Shown here: piece by piece, positions 20,501-32,194 of the stretch | Layout: every line of letters begins with the position of its first letter | Numbering within the stretch: the first letter of the stretch is position 1 | NCBI RefSeq assembly: GCF_009602425.1 | Contig: NW_022261549.1 | Coordinates: 285,724 to 349,723 of the forward strand | Origin: Actinia tenebrosa | Lineage: Eukaryota; Cnidaria; Anthozoa; Actiniaria; Actiniidae | DNA: 64,000 nucleotides | Direction of reading: 5' to 3' | Notes under the pieces: generated by a model | Told to the model about the DNA's origin: nothing | What the model saw: only the letters and a program-made list of their open reading frames with translations | Database searches by the model: none | Position numbers and translations under genes: made by a program

Positions 20501-21145
20501 TCCCTTGTTATTCCGTTGCATCCTTCTTGTCAGGAATTAATACTAACGTCGTATTTTTGGGAATCACTTGCAGGGCAACAGACTAAAGTGATTATTATGC
20601 TAGCTGGTGCCAACAAAATCCTGAAAAACACAGTGATGTTAGAACTTATCACAAGGCATGGCGACCACATCCAGGACATTACGCTAACACCTGACGCCGA
20701 GGGAGTCCGATACACCGCAACCTTTACCTCACCCTCCCGTCCATTCAAACTCAAAATCAAAGGCACCACAAAGAGTGGAAACGCGTTTCAAAGAATTTCA
20801 CGTGGTGTTGAAGAACCAAAATCCGTTCAGCTCAGAATTTTGTACTCCGGAGACGAATTCACTTTAAAACGAGGAGAGGTATCGACCGTCACCTTCCGCC
20901 TCTACAACGCCGCCCGAGTGAATAAGATAATAAACATTGAAGTAAAAGATAGACTAGGATTTGCAGCTAACCCAAGAAGAAATAAGCGCACACTTAGAAA
21001 AGGACGGAGGGCTTTCTTTAGGATAGAGTTCACGACACCTAGAAACGCTACCGTCGGCGCTAAAGATACGGCCCTTGTTTCACTGTCTGTTAATAACGGC
21101 GAGGAAAGAGTGTCTATGCCTGTGCAGCTTCTTGTAGTGGAATAA
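17551..21145 (+). CDS. V3: secreted hemicentin-like VWA protein (one in-frame TGA)
   Basis: Five exons with GT-AG borders, all in phase 1: A 17551-18499, B 18853-19116, C 19532-19834, D 20058-20279, E 20574-21145 (stop TAA). The first residues form a signal peptide (MVLKALVAAFCVFALR). A Thr/Pro/Ser-rich region of two ~44-residue repeats with N-glycosylation sites (NVTS, NISF) follows. Then comes a helical region, a polybasic site (SRSKRS), the VWA domain with its metal site (AIDTTGSM, GGGDCPE, FTDAS), a second polybasic site (RRKRS) in exon C, and beta modules D and E. VWA family members of this type are extracellular matrix or adhesion proteins. A TGA at 19804-19806 in exon C would end the protein early, although exons C (rest), D and E stay open and correctly spliced. 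It may be an allele, a sequencing error or a first step of decay. Poly(A) candidate near 21310. Confidence 0.75.
17622..17875 (+). repeat. In-frame tandem duplication in V3 exon A
   Basis: Two units of about 130 bp (17622-17750 and 17751-17875) encode parallel Thr/Pro/Ser-rich peptides that share SDLP, NVTS, P.SLPTNISF. V4 lacks this repeat, so it arose in V3 or was lost in V4. Confidence 0.8.
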
Positions 21146-22553
21146 TCAAAATCCCAACTGATGAACACATTTGATCAACATAATTCATTTGCCTAACGCT
21201 TATAGTACTGTATTTCTTGTAGCATGTGTAAATGCCAAGGAGAAATTATGATTCAAAAATCGATGATTCGAAGTGGACCTCGTCCGTTAATTTGTGAAAT
21301 ATTCAGAGAATAAAAATGTATAATTAAGTAGCGATTACCACTGTAGACCTAAAGGGTAAACTAAAGCTTTGGAACTTAGCAATGTTAAAAATTCGTCAAT
21401 TGTTTGGGCATACTCAGAATCTTAAACAATTTGTCTCGACTGCACAAAACAAACTCTATCAACTCTAGAGTGCATGGAATTTACCTAAAATTAACAAACG
21501 AAATAAACAACACCTGCAAAAACAAAGTTTCAGACATACTGTAAGAATTTAATTCCGAAGAAAGCACGAGGAAGCTGTACGAGAGAGGAGAAGAGTACAG
21601 GAGACAAGAGGAGAGAACCCAGACGCATGCTGTGCATTGCACGCAACAAGACTGTTGCTGTGTGTGTTTACCCCAAACTTGTTGAACGCAACGTTGCATG
21701 TAACAAATCTGAAGTTGAATCGCGCTCTACTCTTGCAACATTGCGCGCAACAAATTTCATCATGTGAACATGGCTGCAACATTACCAACAACATTTTGAA
21801 ATTTCCAGCCAATCAGCTTGCACCAAATTTATAACTGCTGACCAAATATCTTAACATAGCAGGCTGACACAAGCGATGTTGCGTGATTTTATTGCAATGT
21901 GTGTCCCCCCAATTTAATTTTGTTGCTCACAATGTTGCGTGCAATGTTGCACCGTGTGTCAGCACCTTAATGCCCTACTGAATTGTTCACCGGGAACGTC
22001 AAAATTCTAAATGTCCCCTAAAACTGTACGAGAAAGGAGAAGGAGAGAACCCAGACGCATGCTGTGACAGACAAAGGATTCCATCCGTTAAAAAGTATTT
22101 TCATATGAGATCCGGAAGTCATTTTTTACGTGAAAGACGGTACACTAATGCCCTATAATTGTTTGCCGGGAACAGCAAATTTCTTTTTAACCACGAGTTA
22201 AGGGCCACATATTTCTTGTATCCGATATCATAAAGAAATTCCAAAACAAATATGAGGTTGCTTCCAGCCACCCTAGCGGTTGCTTCAGTAAATAAGTAAT
22301 CTTTTGTAAAAGTATAATCTTCTTTTGTAAAAATGTACCCAAAAAGGTGCACGAGAGAGGAAAGGACAGAACAGAAGAGCCCACACGCAAAAGATGGCAG
22401 ACTAATGCCGGGAACAATATTTTTTTAAAGGCCACCTCTATCGGATCAGATATCATCTTAGATTACATTGTGACTGCCAAAACAAATATAACAGCTTGTT
22501 TCCAGCCAGCAGTTCAGTTTTGTAGTAAACAAGGAGTTGTGGCTTTTGTAAAA
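21146..22553. other. Spacer between V3 and V4 with degenerate repeats
   Basis: No gene seen. Three decaying copies of one module occur: an ACGAGA(G/A)AGGA...AGAACCCAGACGCATGC-type stretch followed by TAATGCC...CCGGGAAC (about 21577/21969, 22028/22145, 22351/22404). Between 21616 and 21965 the words GCAACATTGC/GCAATGTTGC recur on both strands, with CGGTGTGTCAGCACC-type wording at the right end, suggesting a palindromic DNA element. Confidence 0.55.
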
Positions 22554-23415
22554 ATGTCCCTTGAAAGATGCGCACGTTTGGGGATCTTAGTGGTAATTAC
22601 CATCCACATCGTAAGTTCACTGGACCTTTTCTCAACCATGGATTTAGCAAGGGATTCTATCATAAAGCATTCGACTTTTCAAACAATGGGACTAAGGGCA
22701 GTCGTCGTTGGACGTGGCAAGAGTGGGTCTACTTTGACTTCGAGTGCTGTTAACCACTATTCAAACAAATTCCTCCAAGTCCTGAACGAAATCGAGCGAG
22801 GCATAGCTGAAGGGTCTCAAAGAGGGTCCCGAAATTCCCAGCAAAAGCTTAAGCTGCTCAAGACCTCAATTCAAGAAGCAGTGAAAAAGAAAATGTACCA
22901 ATTTGCTCGTAACCAACTCGGTAGAGCTTTCTACCTGATCCACAAGAACGCTTCAACCACTGGTCGATCTAGGCGACACAGAAGAGCATCAGTTGCAAGC
23001 ACAGTTTCAACGTTTGTAAGAGATATCAAAACCTCATTACCTATTGATAAATATGACGAATTTTTTGCAGTAGATGGAGAAGTGACTTTGACGTTTGCTA
23101 TTGATACAACTGGGAGTATGGCAGACGAGATAGCCGCTGCAAAACAAATAGCGATTGATGTCATTAACATCAAAAGAAACAAGCCGGTGAATTATATTCT
23201 TTCTCCTTTTGGAGATCCAGGTGAGTAGAATGGAAAAACGTCTCGATCTTTGGCTGACAATATCAAGTTTAGGAGCTAGGTTGGTAGGCGCTGCCAACAA
23301 AGCAATAGGTCCAACGATGGATCCTCAGTGTGTCATACACTATCTTTTGACTCCTTTATTATAAAAGTAGTCTGTTTTAATTAGCTTTTAGATGCTATTG
23401 AACTGAGCACGGATG

Positions 23416-23446
<31 letters not shown>

Positions 23447-26400
23447 TGTGTGAAGTGCGAACCGTCAGCTTCCATGCCATTGACAGCAGTTGAACTGTAA
23501 CCGAAAGAACCACTGACGTTAATACTAGTTACTTTAACTACAGCGGACTAACAAGAACAACGATATCACCAAACTGACAAATAGAAAAGAAACATAATTA
23601 TTCGGAAGAATGAAACTTGTTCTAAACTTGATTTAAGAATTGGTAATACGAAGATGTCGATGGCATGGTTTTTTGTTTTGTTCTCTTGATAAATTTGATC
23701 GGCAATACCGCATCACTAAGGTCACAACTGAGTTCTATTTCTGTTCAAATATTAGAACCGCACGATTCCTCTCCAGGGGTCGGTGATCTTGTCATATATT
23801 TTGGATTGGATCCATGCACTTAACCCTTTGGATGAAATAACTCAATTTGTTAACTTAGAGAGCATACATATATCCGTGTGAAAAAGTTAACAAAATTACG
23901 TACAAATTAGTGCAAAGTTTTAAAGATCTACGATCTACGGAGGTCTACTGAACTTACTAATTTGTGCAATTTCTTACAAAGTTTTTCACGGACATTTGAT
24001 ATGCACTCCAATACATTCCTTGGTCCAGCACATTCGCTTTACAAATACATCTTTGGACTTGAATAGGCCTTACCTTGGATAAACGTAACATGTTGATATA
24101 CTGCACTGCAACAACCAATGAATACAGTCCAATCAGCAACAGTCACATGAAAAGGGCCTTATCTTAATGCAGTCACCAATTTAATCCATCCATCTATTGG
24201 CCAGTAGGTCAGTGGACAATCGTTCAGCCGATCGGTCAGTGTTTATTGGTTTTGATAACTTAAATTTTCTTATCTTCCGAGTCTTTACTTTTTCTTTTGT
24301 TTAGAAATGGGCCCAATTACATTCAGAGATAAATCCGAGAACGCATCATTTGTGTCCGACATAAATAACCTTAAAGCAAAAGGCGGAGGAGATTGCCCAG
24401 AATTAACCTTCCAAGGTATAAGGGAGGCACTTAATGAGGCACCTGAAACGGGATCGCCGCTGTACGTATTTACCGACGCTTCAGCAAAGGACAACGACTT
24501 AGTGGATGACGTTATCGACTTTGCCATGAATCTTGACATTACCGTAAATTTTTTTATAACAGGTAGGAAATACATTTTTGTTCTTCGTAGCAAATGGATG
24601 AAAACTGAAGCGGTTATAGGAAATTGAGTCAAAAGTTGCCTCCATGACATTTATGCAAAAGGCCTGTACTAACAGCTCACGTGACCCTCACTGTTGCAGT
24701 GTAAGACAGATATTCGAATTAAATGTCTATTTCACATCTAAAAGTTTTTACCTAAATAACTGTTGTCTAATATTACAGGAAGTGGATATCCTTGCAGGGC
24801 GGGAGACACCAATTTTGCCAAACTTGCCCAAGCAACGTCAGGCCGGGTACTGCGGTTCAAGAATGCAAACGAAATGCTAAAAATGAGCAACTACATTGGC
24901 AAAAGTCTTCCTGGGTTCAACATTATTACCACAGGTTCTAGCCCCTTGGCAAAGAGAAAGCGAAGGTCTTCTGGTAACAAAACCTACAAATTCCCAATTG
25001 ACGAGTCTGTTGAAACCATGTTAGTCTGCTTCAATTCGGATACAAGGAATGATGGCCGGGGTGTTGTCTTGAAAGATCCATCAGGTAAATATGACAAATT
25101 TCCGATGGTTTTGCGTGGTATGTACTCTTATTTATCACGATATGACGTCGACATATGGTCAACATTTTATTTAAGGCGTAGCCGAGAAACAGTTTCTAGC
25201 GCGCACTACTGCATGGCTCCGTTCGCAAGCGATTCGTAATTTGTTGGTATGCTCTCTTATTTAAAACGGGTCTCACCCAATCAGAAAGCGAGAAACTTTA
25301 CATTTGTAGCAAATTATGGTACCTTTTGCTCCAATGAATGGCTGAAGAACATCAGTGAAATTTCTAAAAATTTCCGATTTAAATTTCCTATGCGAGGCCA
25401 TTATTATTCTCTTGTTATTCGAATTAACCGTCGTATTGTCTTATTCCAAAGGTACTGTGATAACCTCAGAAAAAGTTTCCTTATCAACGACTACACTTTA
25501 CGAGATCAAAACCCCCGAGATAGGCCAGTGGTCCTTACAGATATCACCATCTGTGATCTCAGGAAAGTATACCTTTGATGTCAAATCCACTAGTGAGGCT
25601 ATCGTTGACTTCAGTCACTACTTCCTTGTTACGATTCAAAGACCTCGGTCCAAAGTTGAAATCTACACATCAAATCCAATTATTGGTGAGTCCCAATGAC
25701 GTCAATAATACAATTGTTTTATCATTGGTTTTGGTAAATGAAAATGGTAGGTCATAAATGATTGGTGTAATATCCTTCTTCCTTCTCTCGAGCGCCAAAA
25801 TATATGCACTCATCATTTATGGAGGGGAGTTGTGTAAGGTCTGACATTGACAAATCTCCATCATTTACCATTTGTTTCGTTTCTATAACAAGCTTCACGG
25901 CCTTTCAAGGTTTTTCTTACAAAGGCTTCTTCTTTTGCTTTGCTTGTTTCAGGAAAGTCGAGTGAGCTCTTCATAAATGTAGTTGGTGCTGGCACGATCA
26001 ACCGACACACACTGAAGCTAGAACTCATAACAGAACACAACCAACACATCCAGAATGTCAACCTCACATCAAATGACACTGACGGAAAGCGCTACATTGC
26101 GACATTCTTACCACCCACCCGACCCCTCAAACTGAAAATCAAAGGCATTACTAAGCACGGTAATCCTTTTGAACGCATCTCCCATTACATCATCCAACCA
26201 AAGTCAGTTCTACTTGGGCTGTTTTTCTGTAAAACAGAAAACACCATAAAAAGAGGAGGAAAGTCGACAACTGTGTTTCGTCTCTACAATGCCGCTCCTG
26301 TTGACAAGGATCTGGTCATCAAAGTCAGAGATAAGAGGGGATTTGCTCAACCACTACGCAGAACAAGACGAAGAATCAGAAGAGGACGGATGGGGTTCTT

Positions 26401-26527
26401 CAGTGTTTCTTTTCGAGCTCCTACGAATGTGGCTATTGGTACTGACAACACTGCCACTGTTATAGTATTAGTGAACAATGGTGAAGAAAAGCTGATAGAG
26501 ACAATTCAAATGAATGTTATACCTTAG
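22554..26527 (+). CDS. V4: intact secreted hemicentin-like VWA protein
   Basis: Five phase-1 exons: A 22554-23220, B 24305-24562, C 24779-25084, D 25452-25685, E 25953-26527 (stop TAG). They total 2040 bases and 679 residues. The ATG at 22554 was chosen because it starts a good signal peptide (MSLERCARLGILVVITIHIV); the frame is open further upstream without a better start. Order: signal peptide, short N-terminal region, helical segment, polybasic site (SRRHRR), VWA domain (AIDTTGSM, GGGDCPE, FTDASAKD), exon C module with TSGRVLRF and a KRKRR site, beta modules D and E. The block from VWA through exon C resembles hemicentin's N-terminal VWA segment. There are no Ig or EGF repeats, so it is not hemicentin itself. 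VWA7-like is an alternative label. It is the only undamaged copy in the array. Confidence 0.85.
23395..24304 (+). other. V4 intron 1: GA microsatellite and palindromic element
   Basis: The long first intron holds a (GA)n run at about 23412-23442. At about 23865-24010 lies a MITE-like palindrome of family Z, ending in CCGTGTGAAAAAGTTAACAA and its inverted counterpart TTTCTTACAAAGTTTTTCACGG. The same element recurs at 39435-39590. Confidence 0.6.
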
Positions 26528-27595
26528 ATTTAGAATGTGTGATACTGTGGATAGATATTGTAAGTGAAGAAAGCAATGAGAGGCAATTTAAATTAATGCC
26601 ATACCTTGGATTTAGAATACAAAATGTGTGATTGATAGATATTGTAATGTGGCTATAGTTACTGATGACAATGCTATTGCTATATTATCAGTGAAGAAGA
26701 CAAGGAGAAGTTGATAGAGTTGGTCCAACTGATTGTTTAGATTTAGTAAACACTCACAGAATGTGTGGTTTTAACACACAAATGATATTCATACTGTCAT
26801 ATTGTAGGAGAGCAAAGAAAATGATTGACAACTATAGGTTATCAAAACGATGGTTATATCTTAGTATATAGCAATATTCACTGTTTACAGACATTGACGT
26901 CAGGAATCTTTCTCAATTTGCCAACCATTAAAACAAAAGATCTCTTTCTTTCAATAGCCTAGTAAGAGCTCTGATTGGTACATTAATATCAATAGGTGAC
27001 CTCAGCATAAACATTGCTATAGTAGGATAAACACAATATCTTAACATTTAATATATACAGTGGAATAAACATTGTGCACTGCATTCATGTATCACATTAA
27101 CACATTAATTAAATTGGTGAATAAGCCATGCCCTGACTTTCATTAGTCCAGAGGTTGTTTCAGAGTACTAATAAAAGATTTTTTTATAATGGGTTGCTAT
27201 ATTTTTATAGTATAAGTGAAACTAGAAAAGTACTTTTGCAAACAGTCAAGACTATTGAAACTTTACAGCAAAAATATGTGCCAACACCTAAGGCATCTAT
27301 GACACTACTATGACCCTGGGATGGGCATGTTCCAAAAGGTAATAAAGACATGGCAAAAAAATGTCCAAGTGGCCTAGATGTGGCCCATATGAGGTGTAAT
27401 GGTCAAAGCATTGGATATGACCTGGGTAACTATTGCATAGCAAGTAGCATTTAATCTATAATATTGCCATAAATCTTATATATTTCCTCAATAACTTTTA
27501 TATAAAGGTTTTCTAAAACTTAATAATGTTCAATGATATAAAATGTATGTGGACACTAGCAGTCCACGGTATTGTAATATGGCGCTTCATTTTGA
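26528..27595. other. AT-rich spacer downstream of V4
   Basis: No gene seen. At 26575-26760 there is a decayed partial repeat of the V4 terminal exon 3' end (words such as AATGTGGCTAT.G.TACTGA and AAGTTGATAGAG.T..TCCAA reappear), then plain AT-rich DNA. Confidence 0.5.
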
Positions 27596-27598
27596 TTA

Positions 27599-27722
27599 TC
27601 TATTATTGATAATAATAATAATTATTATTTATTTAAAATAATAATAATTCATAATAAATAATAATAATAATAATTTGTAATAAATAATAATAATGGTGAT
27701 GATGATGATGATAATAATACCT
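27599..27722. repeat. (ATA/TAA)n and (GAT)n microsatellite
   Basis: A run of TAATAATAA-type trinucleotides broken by a few substitutions, ending in a short GATGATGAT tract. Confidence 0.9.
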
Positions 27723-27880
27723 ATATCTTACCATATGCCTTAGTATGTCTTTTTGTGTCCAATAACCATATTTCTGGGTCACATGATCATCTGACTTATG
27801 TATGCATGCCAGCTATATACCATCAATATATCAAGGCTGTAAGTAATAACATAAAAATACAAAAATATTAGCCCATGAAT

Positions 27881-28078
27881 GTAGGATGACCCTGGTGCTA
27901 GGGACAAGTCTTTTGTTGCCTAGTTACATAAAGGTGGGGTGACCCTGGTGCTAGGGACAAGTCTTTTGTTGCCTAGATACATGAAGGTAGGGTTACCCTT
28001 TGCTAGGGACAAGTCTTTTGTTGCCTAGTTACATGAAGGCAGGGTGACCCTGGTGCTAGGGACAAGTCTTCTGTTTTC
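27881..28078. repeat. Minisatellite, four copies of ~53 bp
   Basis: Four head-to-tail units share GGTGCTAGGGACAAGTCTT and TTGCCTAG.TACAT.AAGG, with the last unit cut short after ACAAGTCTTCTG. Differences among units are single bases or a three-base loss. Confidence 0.9.
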
Positions 28079-28867
28079 CTCCTCCAAACAAAAAGAGATA
28101 GCTCTAGCTATACCATACCATATTAAGTCACCCATAAAATAGTATGAGAAGGATAGCCAGTAAAGGAGAATAGAACTTTGAAGGTTGCTTAAATACGCAT
28201 GCCTTTGTTTACTCAGTTAAAGTAGCCATCTTGGAAAAAAAGTAATATATAGTATACTATGTAAGCTTTACAAATGCATACATATCTTTTAGTATAAGCT
28301 AAGCACTATTAACGAAACTATTAGAACATGCTATTGAACAATCTCTTTTAGAAACAGTACTCGTTTAAACTAGCTAGTTTTGTATATTTTCCATCTTAAT
28401 CATTCAAGCATAATTCTTCTTCTGGCAAATGCATCTTGTAGTCAAACAGCCTCTTCATTGTAGACTATTCTATAAACGACTACATTTGGATAATAAATAG
28501 GACTTTCCTAACATTTAAAACTCACCTTCTTCGCTCATATTTTTTAACCAAACAAGTGAGCGTGAGATTCTTCCACAAACTCTCCACAATAAGTAGACGC
28601 CATGTTTAATAACACTCTCAGTTCTAGTTTTGGGATACCTGTGTCCTGTTTCCCAAAGCATTGTGGGTAATGGAGGGTGGGGGAGGGTGGCGCATGAGGC
28701 AAAGCCTACGTAGGTTGCTCAGGTTGCTCGCTACAAATAAGAAACAAGTTGCTGCATGCTAGACAAGTTGTTAATTGCATGAGCTTAGTTTCATCGTAGT
28801 CGATGGAAAGTTACGAAACAAAAAGAAATTAATAATTTAAAAAAAATTAAGTAGGCATAAATTTCAA

Positions 28868-28935
28868 GTCACCCATCCAGGTACTAACTTCGCTCAACCG
28901 GACTTGACTTTGCGTCATGATATTGAAGCCTAAGT
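28868..28935 (-). rRNA. 5S-rRNA-like fragment (probably a retrocopy or 5S-derived SINE)
   Basis: On the minus strand it reads ...GTCAAGTC...GTTAGTACCTGGATGGGTGAC, the characteristic stretch of the 3' half of animal 5S rRNA. Sequence before and after does not follow a full 5S gene, so it is a fragment, a pseudogene or the head of a 5S-derived SINE. Confidence 0.45.
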
Positions 28936-29039
28936 TTTTTCCACTGGACCACGGTTCAAGGTAAATCAGCATAACAATAGCCGTGAAAACAATGCGCCGG
29001 ATAGACTANACTTTTTAACATNAANTTTTCAACCGATTC

Positions 29040-29230
29040 CGTGCGTGGCAGAGATGCAAGGGATTAGCCGATATGGTCTGGGGGCCGGCTGGTCTCTCCC
29101 CTGATGCTTCGGCTAGAACATTTTCTTGCGTAATTCGTACAACCCAAGGGCAGAAGGATTTAATCGCCGTCAGGTCCGAAGTCCATACGCCGCCTCAGCT
29201 CTGCGGATGTCTCGGGGGTATGGCAAAGTG
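29040..29230 (+). other. GC-rich stretch of unknown origin, possibly rRNA-derived
   Basis: About 190 bp much richer in G+C than its surroundings, with wording reminiscent of structured RNA (GCTTCGGC, GATTTAATCGCCGTCAGG). It ends at a T-rich tract on the plus strand. I suspect a fragment of large-subunit rRNA or another structural RNA, but cannot place it. Confidence 0.25.
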
Positions 29231-29694
29231 GAGTCGTTTTTTTTTTTTTGTTTTTTTTGTTTTTTGTTTTTTGTTTTTGTTTGTTTTTTTTTAATTTTAT
29301 AGAAGAGTTCGAGCCCCATCGTATCCAGATAAGATTTTTTGGTGCATATCATTATTAATTTAGCTATATCTTTTTAGAAAGAGTGACTACCCAATTCCTT
29401 TTTGCTCGTATTCACTAAAATTAACAGTTTTAGTAAGCAATCTCGATCGGAAAAAACGAGCGTATTTCCTAATTTTAAATGCCTCCTGGAAACAGTTTTC
29501 TGACAAGAGCTTTTCCTCCACTTGGTTTCTATTCTCGGTATTTTCTTTCTTTTATATTGTTATGATCTCTGTTTATATGATATTATTGCGACTTGTCTAC
29601 CTAAGCGGGCCAGCATTTCCCAGTTCCCGCCGCGCGCACATATAAGTGCCTAACTTCCACCTCATTTCCGTTCACCGTATTCCTCTCGGCATCG

Positions 29695-29960
29695 AAGATA
29701 GAGGATATTACATGGGCGCGAGTGAGCTTAGCGAACGAGTGAGATATCTAAATTGAACATGAGAAGATAAAATTCGTATCTCCAAGCGGCCATGTAATGT
29801 TCTGTTTATTATATAGATATCGATGAAACTTAAATAAAACAAAAGATTCAACAGCGATATCTTCACGTGTGAAAGATATGGTATCTTCCACTGGTGAAAG
29901 ATATCAAGTTTTCAACACTAGAGAAAACCTGGTATTTCATCGATATCTATATAATAAAAA
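29695..29960. mobile_element. Palindromic MITE-like element
   Basis: TATTATATAGATATCGATGAAA (near 29808-29829) and its inverse TTTCATCGATATCTATATAATA (near 29935-29956) flank a short core that itself has GATATC-rich arms. Just outside, ACATGGGCGC and GGCCATGTAAT form a second, looser inverted pair. Confidence 0.65.
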
Positions 29961-30064
29961 CTGTTTATCTCTTCATAAGTGTATATAGAAAGAGAAGATT
30001 GCTGCCCGATTAACTGAAAATCCAGAGAGCGTTTTAGTGATGAAAGAATTTATTGGATCAAGTC

Positions 30065-30070
30065 TTTATT
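30065..30070 (-). terminator. Poly(A) signal of gene A
   Basis: AATAAA on the minus strand, 80 bases past the gene A stop codon. Confidence 0.55.
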
Positions 30071-30149
30071 AAAGTGACTCCATTTTGACAAAATTTACAA
30101 ATTTGGAATCAAAAACTCAAGAAACATTTATCCAGCATACTCCTTCGAC

Positions 30150-32090
30150 TTATTCGGGCTTAACGCACTGCCTGATGGGTATTTTTGTACCAAGCAGAGG
30201 GATTGTAATAGTGGTGGTTACACGGCATTCCAGGCCATCAGCGCACCCACACTTGTGATGTTGCTGGGGTAAAAAAAAAAGAAAATAAGAAATATCAAAG
30301 AAAACTAAATAGAATGATTATCTGATGATTGTCTGATTCCATCGTTGAACATTAAAAGATTAGGGTGCGCTAGATCAAGAGCCATTTCTGGCCAACGGAT
30401 CAGATTCAATTGTGGACTGGTGCATGTGACTCGGACAGATTGACTCATTCTCAGTAAACAACTGACTTGGTATCTATGGGACTTACCGACAAGAAGCAGG
30501 TTGATCCTTCTGTTAGCTTAGGAGCGCAAACTTTATTCAGTAGACAGCATTTGTTAGCTCCGCAGTCTGCTTCTGCTGTGCATTTCTGTCGCGAGAACAA
30601 AAATGATCATCTTTAAAATTTTCTACTATATAAATATACTATAGCCAACTTTTGGGATATTCTTTTACGGGCTACGAGCTAAATTAAGGGGATAGAGGGA
30701 TAATATAATCCAGTTACATGTAGATTATAGACCCATTGCATCGATTTCCTAAAGGAATTGTTTTTCTTGTGCAAAAAAATCCATTGTTTTGTCCCCCATA
30801 ACAAATGCTCTGGGGACTCAGTGCAATGGATCTATGCTAGTTTTCACCCGCACCCTTCATTCATCCAGAAGTGTGCTTTTCCTTTTGGTCGACAGTTCCA
30901 TATATATTAACATTAACCCCTTATTCTCAGTTAGTTTCAATTTTGTCATTCTAATCTGAAGCAATGAAAGCTAGAGCATCACAGCTTTGCCTCACTCATA
31001 AACCTTGCATAAAATGTTTTTTTACTAACGTCAACCAAAAATCTCCTCTCTCTTTTGCCTGGCTCCTCTTCCTCCTCATTTTCGAGCTTCTCCACACGTG
31101 ATTCTAGACCAGTCTCCATGCACTGACGAAGCTGAATCTTCTGGCCCAACACTGAGAACTCTTTAGTGACCCGACATTCAAGACCATCAGCACATCCACA
31201 AGAAGTAACACTCTGGGTGGAAAAAGAAGAAAGCTTTTGAAATTTATGCAGAAGCAACACATCAGTGTTTGATATGTCGTTCTCTTCTATTGCCACGAGG
31301 GTTTTTTCTGGGGTTTTCCTCCCTCCACAAAAACCAACGTGAGTTGAGAGTTGTGTGTTAGAATATTTTAGTGGAAGTGAGTGTGGAGTGTCTTATGTAC
31401 TTTTAAATGAATCGGAGATCGGCAACTCTGACCCCCCTTATCACGACTTAAATAAAGATTTTTTTTTTGCGACCAATAAGGCATTTATTAGCATGGTTAC
31501 AGCAATATTGAGTTTATTTATAAAAGTCTATGCTTGATACTGAATTTTTTAGTTGATCATCGCACCTCAAATTGCAGGTCAAATTATAAGCATCAATCTT
31601 TATTGAACCCTGAACCCTTATTTGGGTTAAGGCTAAGTCAGGGTGTATTACGGCTGACACACAGATCGAAATAAAAATAATACGCATGCTGATTTTTACA
31701 GGGGGGAAGCCAGAACCCAACCTACCTAAACTGGCGCTTCGATTGGAAAAAATATGCTTGTTAACTTACCGTAAGATGGCAGGTAGAGTATTTAGGAAGC
31801 TGGGGTGAGCAGACTTTGTTGAACAGGCAGCACTTGTTAGCACCGCATTCCGACGATGACGAGCAACGCTGGTAGAAAGAAAAGCTCTTGGTTAGTTTTT
31901 CGCTATGAAAAAATATATGTTATCAAATATTTCAATAGCAGCTTGAAATTTAAGAAAGGATGCGTCTAGCCCCTTCTACGCTTCTGATATATGGCAAAAA
32001 GATTAAACTTACATCAATCAAGAACCGTTTTTCCATTGGTTCCCCATAAACTGCTACTACCACAGCCAGTGCAATAATCAAAGCCTTCAT
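30150..32090 (-). CDS. Gene A: secreted two-domain Dickkopf/prokineticin-like cysteine-rich protein
   Basis: Five phase-0 exons with GT-AG borders: 32013-32090, 31770-31868, 31030-31212, 30487-30585, 30150-30263; 189 residues. Exon 1 is a signal peptide (MKALIIALAVVVAVYG) plus EPMEKRFLID. Exons 2+3 form a 10-cysteine domain (RC.S..ECGANKCC, then CGCADGLECR and RQCM). Exon 3 ends in an acidic linker and KRERRFLVD. Exons 4+5 form a second 10-cysteine domain (KCTAEADCGANKCC, CGCADGLECR, RQC). The spacing follows the colipase fold of Dickkopf Cys2 and prokineticins. The KR/RR sites suggest that the two domains are released as separate secreted factors. A TATA box lies at 32186-32194. Receptor and function are unknown. 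Confidence 0.85.
31278..31390 (+). mobile_element. 5'-truncated SINE copy in gene A intron 2
   Basis: Matches the 3' part of the tRNA-derived SINE at 53092-53397: TGCCACGAGGGTTTT, then CCTCC.T...AAAA..CAAC.TGAGTTGAG and AGTGAGTGTGGA. Confidence 0.65.
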
Positions 32091-32185
32091 GTTGGAGCAG
32101 GAATTGTCTCGGCGCCTCACCAAAAGCTATATATATGTGTTTAGAGTTGCTAGTCTTAATGTACCTAACATAGTGTTCCAGTAGC

Positions 32186-32194
32186 CTTTTTATA
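32186..32194 (-). promoter_or_regulatory. TATA box of gene A
   Basis: Reads ATGGTATAAAAAGG on the minus strand, about 100 bases before the ATG. The GGTATAAA core is shared by all four cluster genes. Confidence 0.7.

Larger units (their letters stand above)
28079..30149. other. Intergenic DNA between VWA array and cysteine-rich cluster
   Basis: No protein gene seen. Holds the 5S-like fragment, an odd GC-rich stretch (29040-29230), a T-rich tract with TTTTG units (29236-29293), and a palindromic element (about 29695-29960). Confidence 0.6.
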
